Origin: Rhodoluna sp.
Lineage (GTDB): Bacteria > Actinomycetota > Actinomycetes > Actinomycetales > Microbacteriaceae
Length of the DNA: 18,645 nt
Direction of reading: 5' to 3'
NCBI GenBank assembly: GCA_026393335.1
Contig: JAPLAJ010000118.1
Span: 1 to 18,645 of the forward strand
Part shown: positions 7,208-14,349 of the stretch, piece after piece
Layout of the letters: every line of letters starts with the position of its first letter
How positions within the stretch are numbered: position 1 is the stretch's first letter
The notes under the pieces: model-generated
The model's input: only the letters and a program-made list of their open reading frames with translations
What the model was told of the DNA's origin: nothing
Databases searched by the model: none
Made by a program: the position numbers and the translations under genes

Positions 7208-7576
7208 TTAGCCGCCGTTGCGCTGATCCCAACGATTTTGAAAATATCCAGAAGTGCCTGGTTTTTGACCAGGTTTTGGATCTGGTTTAGGCGCACTTGC
7301 CCTAAAAGCTTTGCTGGTCCAGTTCTGACTGACTAAATAAAGACCGGTGAGCATAGTCAGAAAAGCTAACACCCCGACAAAAACCTGTTGCATTGAAATG
7401 GCCAGAAGCATGATTCCCAGACCCACGAACACCAGAACTGAGCCAAGAACTAACAATCGCCCGTACTTGACCTTGCCATCGACCTGAGTTGCCTTTTCCT
7501 TAGGTGCAGGCTTGCCGCCAGTTAGCTGACGCTCAAGTTCTTCAAGAACTTTTTGCTCGTTTTCGCTTAATCCCAC
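7208..7576 (-). CDS. DUF3040 small membrane protein
   Basis: A 122-residue protein of the actinobacterial DUF3040 family; the function of the family is not established. The N-terminus GLSENEQKVLEELERQL (2-18) is the family signature, an amphipathic acidic helix. Two membrane helices follow at about 40-60 and 64-84, then a Pro/Lys/Gly-rich hydrophilic tail. Start: GTG at 7576 with GAGGAG six bases upstream, a strong site. It is transcribed alone, between its own terminator and the divergent polyprenyl synthase gene. In M. tuberculosis the comparable neighbour of mraZ is Rv2169c, also a small membrane protein. That supports a conserved link with the dcw region but not a specific role. Confidence 0.87.
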   Translation of the reverse strand: MGLSENEQKVLEELERQLTGGKPAPKEKATQVDGKVKYGRLLVLGSVLVFVGLGIMLLAISMQQVFVGVLAFLTMLTGLYLVSQNWTSKAFRASAPKPDPKPGQKPGTSGYFQNRWDQRNGG

Positions 7577-7622
7577 GGTTATCTCCTCGCCTTGCCTTTA
7601 ATGCTAAACCTATTGCCCCAGT

Positions 7623-7635
7623 TAGGCTATTCCAG
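7623..7635 (+). promoter_or_regulatory. Candidate -10 for a leaderless polyprenyl synthase mRNA
   Basis: TAGGCT (7623-7628) fits the TAnnnT -10 pattern and ends six bases before the GTG start at 7635. No Shine-Dalgarno is visible at the usual spacing. That arrangement matches leaderless transcripts, which are common in actinobacteria. No convincing -35 hexamer was found. Confidence 0.35.
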
Positions 7636-8759
7636 TGAATTACTCAGAAAACGTTTTGGCTCAGGTTCAAACCAATCTAGACGACTTTTGCGTTAAACAA
7701 CGAAGTGATTTTGAGGCAATTTCTTCAGATTTGATCCCGGTAGTTGACTACACCCAAAGCCTGCTTCAAGGTGGCAAGCGGTTCAGAGCCCTCTTTTGCT
7801 ATTGGGCCTGGCGAGCATCGCTAAGCGAATCCTCATATCACCAGAGCGAACAAGAAGTAAATGATTCTGAGCAGGCAATCGCTGGAATCGCGGCTTCGCT
7901 TGAGATGTTCCATGCCGCAGCCTTAGTTCATGATGATCTTCTGGACCAATCAGACACCAGACGTGGCGCTCCGGCTATCCACAAACGCTTTGAATCTTTA
8001 CACAAAGAAAAACAATGGGCAGGTGCCCCTGAGCGATTTGGCGTTGCAGGTTCTGTTTTAGTTGGTGACCTAATGCTGGGCTGGTCGAGCGAGATTTTTG
8101 GTAACGCACTGTTGCACTCGCCTAATCGTGAGATTGAAAGTGCTTGCCGAGATGAGTTCAGCTTGATGAGAGTTGAAGTGATGGCAGGTCAGTATCTGGA
8201 TGTGCTGGAAGAAAATGCAGCCACCACAAGACCAGTCAAAGAAGGTGTTGGTCGAGCAGAGAAAGTAATTCTCTATAAAACCGCTAAGTACAGCATCGAA
8301 GCCCCACTTCGCATCGGAGCTGCATTTGCTGGTGCAGATCAAAGCACACTGAATGTGTTTACCCAATTTGGAATTCCCCTTGGCATTGCATTCCAACTCA
8401 GAGATGACATTCTTGGAGTGTTTGGTGATCCGAGTGTCACTGGCAAACCAGCAGGCGATGATCTTCGTGAAGGCAAAAGAACAGTGCTTGTCGCTCTTAC
8501 CAGAGAAGCTCTTACTGAACAGTCTCCTTCTATGGCAAATAGTTTTGAAGAACTACTGACAAGTAGAGAACTAGATGCTCAACAGATTGCATTCATGCAG
8601 AAACTTATCCAGGAATCTGGGGCCTTGGAAAAAACAGAAAGAATGATCACCGAACTTGCTGACCGAAGTTTAGATTCGCTTGAATCTTCTAATTTGGAAG
8701 AAACAGCAAAATCGGCTTTGAAAATATTGGCTTTGAAGGTTATAAACCGAGACGCTTAG
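7635..8759 (+). CDS. idsA: Polyprenyl diphosphate synthase (trans-isoprenyl, IdsA/GrcC type)
   Basis: A 374-residue all-helical prenyltransferase that condenses isopentenyl diphosphate with allylic diphosphates. Motifs: GGKRFR (46-51, diphosphate binding), the first Asp-rich motif D100-DLLD-QSDTRRG, the YKTAKYSIEAP segment (214-224), and the second Asp-rich motif FQLRDDILG (253-261) continuing GVFGDPSVTGKPAGDDLREGKRT. Residues four and five before the first Asp motif are both Ala. Small residues there usually allow products of C20 or longer, so geranylgeranyl or longer diphosphate is likely, but chain length cannot be fixed from sequence. Start is GTG, possibly leaderless. The gene matches idsA2 (Rv2173) of M. 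tuberculosis in position. Its stop overlaps that of the convergent Rv2175c-like gene by four bases. The product could feed quinone or lipid-carrier synthesis. Confidence 0.9.
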   Translation: MNYSENVLAQVQTNLDDFCVKQRSDFEAISSDLIPVVDYTQSLLQGGKRFRALFCYWAWRASLSESSYHQSEQEVNDSEQAIAGIAASLEMFHAAALVHDDLLDQSDTRRGAPAIHKRFESLHKEKQWAGAPERFGVAGSVLVGDLMLGWSSEIFGNALLHSPNREIESACRDEFSLMRVEVMAGQYLDVLEENAATTRPVKEGVGRAEKVILYKTAKYSIEAPLRIGAAFAGADQSTLNVFTQFGIPLGIAFQLRDDILGVFGDPSVTGKPAGDDLREGKRTVLVALTREALTEQSPSMANSFEELLTSRELDAQQIAFMQKLIQESGALEKTERMITELADRSLDSLESSNLEETAKSALKILALKVINRDA

Positions 8760-9103
8760 AAAGCGAGAGACTGAGCTACTCTTCGTACTTCAGTTTTCCT
8801 ACCGGAAATAAGGGCAGCCATCGGAGTTGTTGAAAGAGAATCCTCAACTGTGTAAAGCCACTTGATTGCTCCACCTAAGGTGAAGCCAGAGTCCATTAGC
8901 AAAACAACTGTTCCGCGCAGTGATGGCAAAGGCTCACCGTTTATGATTAACTCTGCTGGGATTCTATAAACCCCATCAGATTTTATGGCGATTAGCTGAT
9001 GCTCTTCAATAAGACGTCTAACCTTGCCAGGTGTTATGCCTAAAAGCTCTCCAGCTTCTGGGATGGTCAGCCACTGGGTAATTTGATCTAAAGGTTCACT
9101 CAC
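8756..9103 (-). CDS. Rv2175c-like winged-helix DNA-binding protein
   Basis: A 115-residue protein resembling M. tuberculosis Rv2175c. The N-terminal helix-turn-helix is at about 12-34 (LTIPEAGELLGITPGKVRRLI), followed by a wing-like strand pair (LIAIKSDGVYRIP, 37-49). The C-terminal domain carries LPSLRGTVVLLMDSGFT and GGAIKWLYTVEDSL, and ends in RRVAQSLAF. Rv2175c is a known DNA-binding substrate of the kinase PknL, encoded next to it in the opposite direction, and the same layout is seen here. The flexible N-terminal tail that carries the Rv2175c phosphosite is much shorter in this protein; Thr9 and Thr13 lie just before or in the first helix. Start: GTG at 9103 directly preceded by AAGGGG, which is closer than a normal Shine-Dalgarno, so the start is not certain, but no other in-frame start is evident. 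Confidence 0.85.
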   Translation of the reverse strand: MSEPLDQITQWLTIPEAGELLGITPGKVRRLIEEHQLIAIKSDGVYRIPAELIINGEPLPSLRGTVVLLMDSGFTLGGAIKWLYTVEDSLSTTPMAALISGRKTEVRRVAQSLAF

Positions 9104-9267
9104 CCCTTAAGATTGCCACAACTGCGGCTCTGATGCCATCTTCAATATGACCGTGGCACAAAATTTACCCACAAGTCAGCTGCCAGATTTTTGGTTGAAG
9201 AACATTTCTGAGAGCTGGTCCATCAAGCCTGTTCGTCTGACTCTTTGCTGGAGCCTTCGGCCTGCAG

Positions 9268-11136
9268 GTGAATCTCCGAGGTAAAGTCGAAATAACTATG
9301 AGCAATTTAGTCGGCTACACCCTCTCATCTCGCTATGAGATAAGGGAGATTATCGCCCGTGGCGGTATGGCAACGGTGTATCTGGCAAGTGATTTACGGC
9401 TGGATAGAGAAGTTGCTGTAAAAGTGATTCACCCGCATTTATCCGAAGATCCAGTCTTTAGAGATAAGTTCTTCCGCGAAGCCAGAATGCTTGCCAAAGT
9501 AAATCATGCAAATCTCGTAAACATTTTTGATCAAGGTGATGATCAGGGTAACGCGTTCATAGTCTTGGAACTAGTTCAAGGAATAACTCTGCGAGATGCC
9601 ATCAAAGAGTTTGGTGCTCTAGGTTCTGCCCAAGTTTTACAAGTAAGCAAAGCTATGCTCTCGGCATTGGCACAGGCTCACTCAAGCGGAGTTGTGCATC
9701 GTGACCTAAAGCCAGAGAACGTTTTACTTTCAGATGACGGTCGAATCAAGGTCACCGACTTTGGCTTAGCTCGGGAACTTACTGCTAATACTGACACTGG
9801 CTCGCTGGTTGGAACTGTTGCTTATCTTGCACCAGAGGTTATTAGAAGAGGAAAAGCTGAAACCCCGAGTGATATTTACAGTTTTGGCATCATGCTCTTT
9901 GAGATGCTAACTGGAGCACAACCCTTTCAAGGTGATGATGCGATCCAAATTGCTTACATGCATACATCTGACCGTGTGCCATCAGCTAAGAATCTAAATC
10001 CAAAAGTTCTATCAGCTCTAGATGATCTAATGATCTGGTGCACAGAACCATTTCCTGAAAACAGACCCGCTGATGCCTCAGTTGCCTTATACGAAATTGA
10101 AAAGATTCTCAAAGCCAATCCAGCTGAACCCACCAAAGCGCAACCCAGCAATATTTCTGAAACTATGGTCATTCCACCTGATGCAAATTTCACTGAAGTT
10201 CTAGGTGATCTTGGTATTGAAGATGAGGAATTACCCTTTGCCAAACACAGTTCAAAGCTTGTAGTAACCCGTTGGGTTATTGCCAGCATTCTTGCCATAA
10301 GTCTTGGATCATTCGGTGGATGGTTTTATGGAGTAGGCCCTGGAGCACTTGTTGCTGTGCCTAATCTGAGCGACAGAACCGTCGTATCGGCAACGGCTGA
10401 ACTAGATGCACTTACCAAGAGCATCTCAATCCGAGAGGTGTTTAGTTCTGATTTTGCTAAAGGACAGGTAATCGGATCAGAGCCAACTGCAGGAATCTTG
10501 ATTCCCAGAGGAGCGCAGGTGACTCTCCTTGTTTCAAAGGGCAAAGAATTAGTTGCCGTGCCTGAGGTTATTGGAGTGGACTTAGTAACTGCCACAGCAA
10601 AAATTATCGGTGCTCGACTGGTAGTTGGAAAAGTCAGTCAATGGTTTAACTCTGAATATCCAATTGGTTTTGTTTATCAAAACTCCGGTAGTGATGGAAC
10701 CAAGATTCCGGTTTCATCAGAGGTAGATCTAAAAGTTTCCCTTGGTGCTATTCCAGTTGTTGCCGGCTTACAGGTAGATATTGCCAAAGCAGCTCTTGAA
10801 GCAGCTGGGCTAAATGTTCGAACAGTTGAAAATCAATATTCAAACACTGTGCCAAAAGGCCAAATTGTTTCTGTGGTTCCAGATGAGATTGAAGTTGGCA
10901 AAGGATCCTCGATAAAGCTCATTGCCAGCCTTGGACCACAAACTGTGAGTATGCCAAAGGTTAAAGGTGAAACCATTCTTGCCGCCAAAGGCTTATTGGA
11001 ATCATTGGGACTCAAAGTTGTTATTGATACCAAATGGTTGAGCAAAGACTATGGCATCAAAAAAGTGACTGGAGCAAGTGAATCAGCGGGAACTACCCTA
11101 CGAGTAGGTCAGAGCGTAACTATTCGCTCTAGGTAA
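9268..11136 (+). CDS. pknL: PASTA-domain Ser/Thr protein kinase (PknL-type)
   Basis: A 622-residue membrane receptor kinase. The kinase domain spans about 20-283: glycine loop IARGGMATVY (29-38), catalytic Lys52 in VAVKV, HRDLKPEN (144-151), DFG (164-166), an activation loop with Thr172, Thr175, Thr177 and Thr183, APE (188-190). An acidic linker follows (about 284-328), then one membrane helix (about 334-354) and four extracellular PASTA repeats beginning near 362, 428, 495 and 559. PASTA domains are known to sense peptidoglycan fragments or lipid II. The Rv2175c-like neighbour and the following aroG give the pknL context; mycobacterial PknL lacks PASTA repeats, while corynebacterial PknL has them. 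The first 10 residues are unlike the family, so the ATG at 9298 (residue 11) is a plausible alternative start; neither has a well-spaced Shine-Dalgarno. Confidence 0.93.
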   Translation: MNLRGKVEITMSNLVGYTLSSRYEIREIIARGGMATVYLASDLRLDREVAVKVIHPHLSEDPVFRDKFFREARMLAKVNHANLVNIFDQGDDQGNAFIVLELVQGITLRDAIKEFGALGSAQVLQVSKAMLSALAQAHSSGVVHRDLKPENVLLSDDGRIKVTDFGLARELTANTDTGSLVGTVAYLAPEVIRRGKAETPSDIYSFGIMLFEMLTGAQPFQGDDAIQIAYMHTSDRVPSAKNLNPKVLSALDDLMIWCTEPFPENRPADASVALYEIEKILKANPAEPTKAQPSNISETMVIPPDANFTEVLGDLGIEDEELPFAKHSSKLVVTRWVIASILAISLGSFGGWFYGVGPGALVAVPNLSDRTVVSATAELDALTKSISIREVFSSDFAKGQVIGSEPTAGILIPRGAQVTLLVSKGKELVAVPEVIGVDLVTATAKIIGARLVVGKVSQWFNSEYPIGFVYQNSGSDGTKIPVSSEVDLKVSLGAIPVVAGLQVDIAKAALEAAGLNVRTVENQYSNTVPKGQIVSVVPDEIEVGKGSSIKLIASLGPQTVSMPKVKGETILAAKGLLESLGLKVVIDTKWLSKDYGIKKVTGASESAGTTLRVGQSVTIRSR

Positions 11137-12504
11137 TTACTTAGCGGCTAATTCTTCAGCAACTAGGAATGCAAGTTCCAACGATTGTGAGTGGTTCAAT
11201 CTTGGATCACAAAGCGATTCGTATCTAGATTCCAGAGTTGCTTCATCAATGTGCTCACTACCACCTAGGCACTCGGCAACATCATCGCCAGTGAGTTCAA
11301 TGTGAACTCCACCAGGGAAAGTTCCTAAATCACGATGAACTTCAAAGAAACCACGAACCTCATCCATGACGTCGTCGAATTTACGTGACTTGTATCCATT
11401 AGCTGTGGTTATGCCATTACCGTGCATTGGATCAGATACCCAAAGAGGCTGAGCTCCTGAATCCTTGGCAGCCTTCACTAGCTTTGGTAAAGCCTCGCGG
11501 ATCTTGCCAGCACCCATGCGAGAGATAAGGGTAAGTCTGCCTGGCTCGCGATCTGGATCAAGCTTCTCAATTAGCGCTAGTACATCATCTACTGAAGTGT
11601 TCGGGCCAAGTTTGACTCCAAGTGGATTTCTAACTCTGGAGAGGAAGTCCATGTGTGCACCGTCTAGCTTGCGGGTGCGTTCACCAATCCAAATAAAGTG
11701 AGCGCTGGTGTCGTATGGGGTGCCAGTGCGTGAATCAATTCTTGTCATAGGACGCTCGTAGTCAAACAGCAGTCCTTCATGCGAAGTGTAGAACTCGGTG
11801 GTTCTAAGTTCATTGAAGTTTGCCCCACATGCAGCCATGAACTTAATGGCTTTATCAATTTCACGAGCCATAGTTTCGTAGCGTGAGTTAGCAGGGTTAT
11901 CAGTGAAACCTTTGTTCCACTCATGCACTGAACGAAGATCAGCAAAACCCCCCATGGTGAAAGCTCGGATTAGGTTAAGTGTTGAAGCTGAAGTGTTGTA
12001 AGCCTGAAGCAATCTTGTTGGATCAGCAGTTCTTGACTCTAATGTGAAGTCGTAACCATTGACCGCATCTCCACGGTAGGCAGGTAATTCAACGCCTTCA
12101 CGAGTTTCAGTATCTGATGAACGTGGCTTAGCAAACTGACCAGCCATGCGACCCATTTTCACCACCGGCATAGATGCACCGTAAGTAAGAACCACAGCCA
12201 TCTGCAACATTGTCTTCACACGGTTGCGAATTCTATCTGCGGTTGCATCGGCAAAAGTTTCTGCACAATCGCCACCTTGAAGTAAGAATGCTTTACCAGC
12301 AGCGGCTTGAGCTAGGCGATCTTTGAGAATATCAACTTCACCGGCAAAAACCAGTGGTGGGTATTTGGCAAGAGTTGCTCGCACTTGCTCTAACTTGTCT
12401 TGGTCAGGCCAGGTTGGCTGCTGAGCTGCAACGAGGTTGCGATAGTTATCAAGACCTGCAATTACAGTTGGGTCGGCTTGAATAACTTTTTCGTTTGATG
12501 ACAC
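11137..12504 (-). CDS. aroG: Class II DAHP synthase (shikimate pathway entry)
   Basis: A 455-residue 3-deoxy-D-arabino-heptulosonate 7-phosphate synthase that condenses phosphoenolpyruvate with erythrose 4-phosphate, the first step of aromatic amino acid synthesis. Class II signatures: LLQGGDCAETFAD (74-86), KMGRMAGQFAKPRSSDTE (116-133), WIGERTRKLDGAH (272-284), NPLGVKLGP, DPMHGNG (358-364), GGVHIELTGDDVAECLGG. The four metal ligands known from the M. tuberculosis enzyme correspond here to C80, H361, E403 and D433, all present. Start: GTG at 12504 with AGGA seven bases upstream. It follows plsC by 20 bases and is probably last in a glk-plsC-aroG transcript. Its TAA directly abuts the kinase TAA, with no spacer. 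Feedback sites cannot be judged from sequence by eye. Confidence 0.96.
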   Translation of the reverse strand: MSSNEKVIQADPTVIAGLDNYRNLVAAQQPTWPDQDKLEQVRATLAKYPPLVFAGEVDILKDRLAQAAAGKAFLLQGGDCAETFADATADRIRNRVKTMLQMAVVLTYGASMPVVKMGRMAGQFAKPRSSDTETREGVELPAYRGDAVNGYDFTLESRTADPTRLLQAYNTSASTLNLIRAFTMGGFADLRSVHEWNKGFTDNPANSRYETMAREIDKAIKFMAACGANFNELRTTEFYTSHEGLLFDYERPMTRIDSRTGTPYDTSAHFIWIGERTRKLDGAHMDFLSRVRNPLGVKLGPNTSVDDVLALIEKLDPDREPGRLTLISRMGAGKIREALPKLVKAAKDSGAQPLWVSDPMHGNGITTANGYKSRKFDDVMDEVRGFFEVHRDLGTFPGGVHIELTGDDVAECLGGSEHIDEATLESRYESLCDPRLNHSQSLELAFLVAEELAAK

Positions 12505-12524
12505 TTTTATTTCCTGACTTGGCG

Positions 12525-13199
12525 TTAGCGTTGGTTTTTCAAAGTCGTGGCGTATACGTCGATGTATTCCTGCCCGCTAAGTTTCATGAGTTCATAAGAA
12601 ATCTCATCAGTGACTGCTCGTAAGACTAGACGGTCACCTTCCATCCCCGCAAATCTTGAGAAGTCCAAAGGCTCGCCCACCACAACGCCAATACGGCGAA
12701 TACGTGGAAGTCTTCGGCCAATTGGTTGAACTTTCTCAGTATCAATCATCGCAACTGGAAAAACTGGAACCTTGGCTTCAAGGACCATTCGGGCGATACC
12801 GGTGCGACCTCTGAACAAACGTCCATCTGGGGATCTTGTACCCTCTGGGTAAATACCAAGCAGTTGGCCCTGGCTTAGAACCCTCAGTCCCGTATTTAGA
12901 GCAGCTTCAGATGCCTTTCCACCACTTCTATCAATTGGAAGTTGGCCTGTGCCAATGAAGAACCATCTGGTCAGAGTGCCCTTTAGTCCCTTGCCAGTGA
13001 AATATTCGCTCTTGGCTAGAAAAACTACCGGTCGCCTGAGCATTAGTGGAAGAAAAATCGAGTCTGAGAATGAGAGGTGATTGCTTGCAAGAATTGCAGC
13101 ACCATCGGACGGTATCTTTTCAGAACCTCTGACCCACGGTCTAAACAGAACCTTAAGAATCGGGCCTAGAAAGATGTTTTTCAGCAGAAAATACCACAT
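12525..13199 (-). CDS. plsC: PlsC-type 1-acyl-glycerol-3-phosphate acyltransferase
   Basis: A 224-residue membrane-associated acyltransferase expected to acylate lysophosphatidate in phospholipid synthesis. The catalytic NHxxxxD motif is N40-H41-LSFS-D46, and the acceptor-binding motif is YPEGTRSPDG (117-126, Glu119). The hydrophobic N-terminus (about 4-20) probably anchors it. Further family features are FFIGTGQLPIDRSGG, GRTGIARMVLEAKVPVFPVAM and VVVGEPLDFSRF. Start: ATG at 13199 with AAGGAGG six bases upstream, the strongest ribosome site in the window. The gene corresponds in position to Rv2182c of M. tuberculosis. It lies between glucokinase and aroG with short gaps. Exact acyl acceptor is inferred from the family. 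Confidence 0.9.
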   Translation of the reverse strand: MWYFLLKNIFLGPILKVLFRPWVRGSEKIPSDGAAILASNHLSFSDSIFLPLMLRRPVVFLAKSEYFTGKGLKGTLTRWFFIGTGQLPIDRSGGKASEAALNTGLRVLSQGQLLGIYPEGTRSPDGRLFRGRTGIARMVLEAKVPVFPVAMIDTEKVQPIGRRLPRIRRIGVVVGEPLDFSRFAGMEGDRLVLRAVTDEISYELMKLSGQEYIDVYATTLKNQR

Positions 13200-13241
13200 T
13201 GCTAGCCTCCTTCTCTAGTGAAAAACCTGTAAGGACTTAGT

Positions 13242-14192
13242 TTATCTCTCTAGCGAGTGTGTTCTAGCAAGGTCTGCTGCCCCAACAACCCCTGCATCAT
13301 TGATCAATGCGGCTGTAACTATTGTCATTTCTGGGCGATATCCTCGAGCTGGAAGGTGTTCGAGGAAAGCATTTCTTATTGGCTTGAGCAATAACTCCCC
13401 TGCCACGCTCAGACCCCCACCTACTACAAGCATCTGAGGGTCAAGGATGGCAACTAGCGAGGCAACTGCCTTGCCGATGTTTTCACCCAATTCATTCAAG
13501 AGTCTTAGCGCACCTGGATCTGACTCTGTGATTGCCTGGTAAACCTGAGTTCCAGTCAGTTCATCAACTTCAGCCTCAAGTTCAGCAAGTCTTGCACCTT
13601 CAGCTGTTCCTGATGCAGCTAGCTCTTTGGCAGCCTCCAATAAAGCAGTTCCAGAAGCGTACTTTTCAAGGCAACCGTGCTGGCCACAGCCACAGAGCTT
13701 GCCATCTCGAATGAAGTTGGCGTGCCCAAGTTCTGCACCGATGCCAAAGCCTCCTCGGAATAACTCGCCATTGGCAACTATGGCCCCACCAACACCTGTG
13801 CCGATGGTGATCATCATCATGTGTTTACTGCCCTGGCCTGCACCAAACCTGTATTCAGCCCAACCTGCAGCGTTGGCGTCATTCTCAACAAAGACATCGA
13901 CTCCCAGTTTGGCCTCCAATTTAGCCTTGAGGGGTTCATTTCTTAGGCTCAAGTTCGGTGAATAGATAACCTCGGACCTAGCTGCGTCTATAAATCCAGC
14001 TATGGCAACTCCAACGGCCTTGATTTCGCGGTCAGCCCTAAGTTCATTAACCATCGATACAACCGCCTCGATTAGTTCTTCGGTGCTATCGGCTGGAGTA
14101 GGCACCTTCAAGCTCATGAGGATTTCGCCTGTTTCGCTGACTAAAGCACCAGCTATTTTGGTGCCGCCAACGTCTATTCCAACGGTGATCAT
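13242..14192 (-). CDS. glk: ROK-family glucokinase
   Basis: A 316-residue sugar kinase expected to phosphorylate glucose to glucose 6-phosphate in the cytosol. Features: the ATP phosphate loop GIDVGGTKIAG (5-15), catalytic Asp105 in ENDANAAGWAEYRFG (103-117), GTGVGGAIV (131-139), ELGHANF (154-160), and the ROK zinc site H157 with C167-G-C169-GQHG-C174-LEKYASG. The C-terminal adenosine region LDPQMLVVGGGLS is present. No wHTH domain precedes the kinase, so this is an enzyme rather than a ROK repressor. The zinc motif and ELGH pattern match actinobacterial GlkA glucokinases, which take part in carbon catabolite control in Streptomyces. No polyphosphate-glucokinase signature was recognised. Start: ATG at 14192 with a GAAGGA site upstream. 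First gene of the leftward glk-plsC-aroG group. Confidence 0.9.
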   Translation of the reverse strand: MITVGIDVGGTKIAGALVSETGEILMSLKVPTPADSTEELIEAVVSMVNELRADREIKAVGVAIAGFIDAARSEVIYSPNLSLRNEPLKAKLEAKLGVDVFVENDANAAGWAEYRFGAGQGSKHMMMITIGTGVGGAIVANGELFRGGFGIGAELGHANFIRDGKLCGCGQHGCLEKYASGTALLEAAKELAASGTAEGARLAELEAEVDELTGTQVYQAITESDPGALRLLNELGENIGKAVASLVAILDPQMLVVGGGLSVAGELLLKPIRNAFLEHLPARGYRPEMTIVTAALINDAGVVGAADLARTHSLER

Positions 14193-14280
14193 GAACTTCC
14201 TTCGGGATTTGGATTTTGCCTAGATTCAATCCAGTTTATTACCTGAGAATGAGGGATTAGAATCCGTTTTAACATGTTAT

Positions 14281-14303
14281 TTAGGGTTACCTAACTGTAT
14301 GCT
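14281..14303 (+). promoter_or_regulatory. Palindromic operator-like site and -10 upstream of fadD15
   Basis: TTAGG (14281-14285) and CCTAA (14290-14294) form a perfect 5-bp inverted repeat with a 4-base spacer, directly upstream of a TAnnnT-type -10, TATGCT (14298-14303). Another perfect palindrome, AACATGTT, lies at 14271-14278. The position would overlap the -35 region, as expected for a repressor site in the shared glk/fadD15 upstream region. By hand count the 19 bases from 14281 match the DtxR/IdeR box at 13 positions, not enough to name the regulator. Confidence 0.35.
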
Positions 14304-14349
14304 ATTCAGAAGTTTTACTCGGCCATCCATTTCAAAGTTAGAGGTTTAG

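Noticed and set aside
9104..9267. Search for promoters and operators between the Rv2175c-like and kinase genes
   Set aside because: No convincing -35/-10 pair on either strand; only a CCTGCAGG palindrome at 9261-9268, which is common by chance.
13200..13241. Possible terminator between glucokinase and plsC (CCT-TAC-AGG then TTTTT on the minus strand)
   Set aside because: The stem is only three base pairs and the T-run is followed closely by the strong plsC ribosome site; more likely a simple operon spacer.
14269..14303. TTAACA as the -35 of fadD15
   Set aside because: It matches the -35 consensus well but lies 23 bases from the TATGCT -10, too far for a standard promoter.
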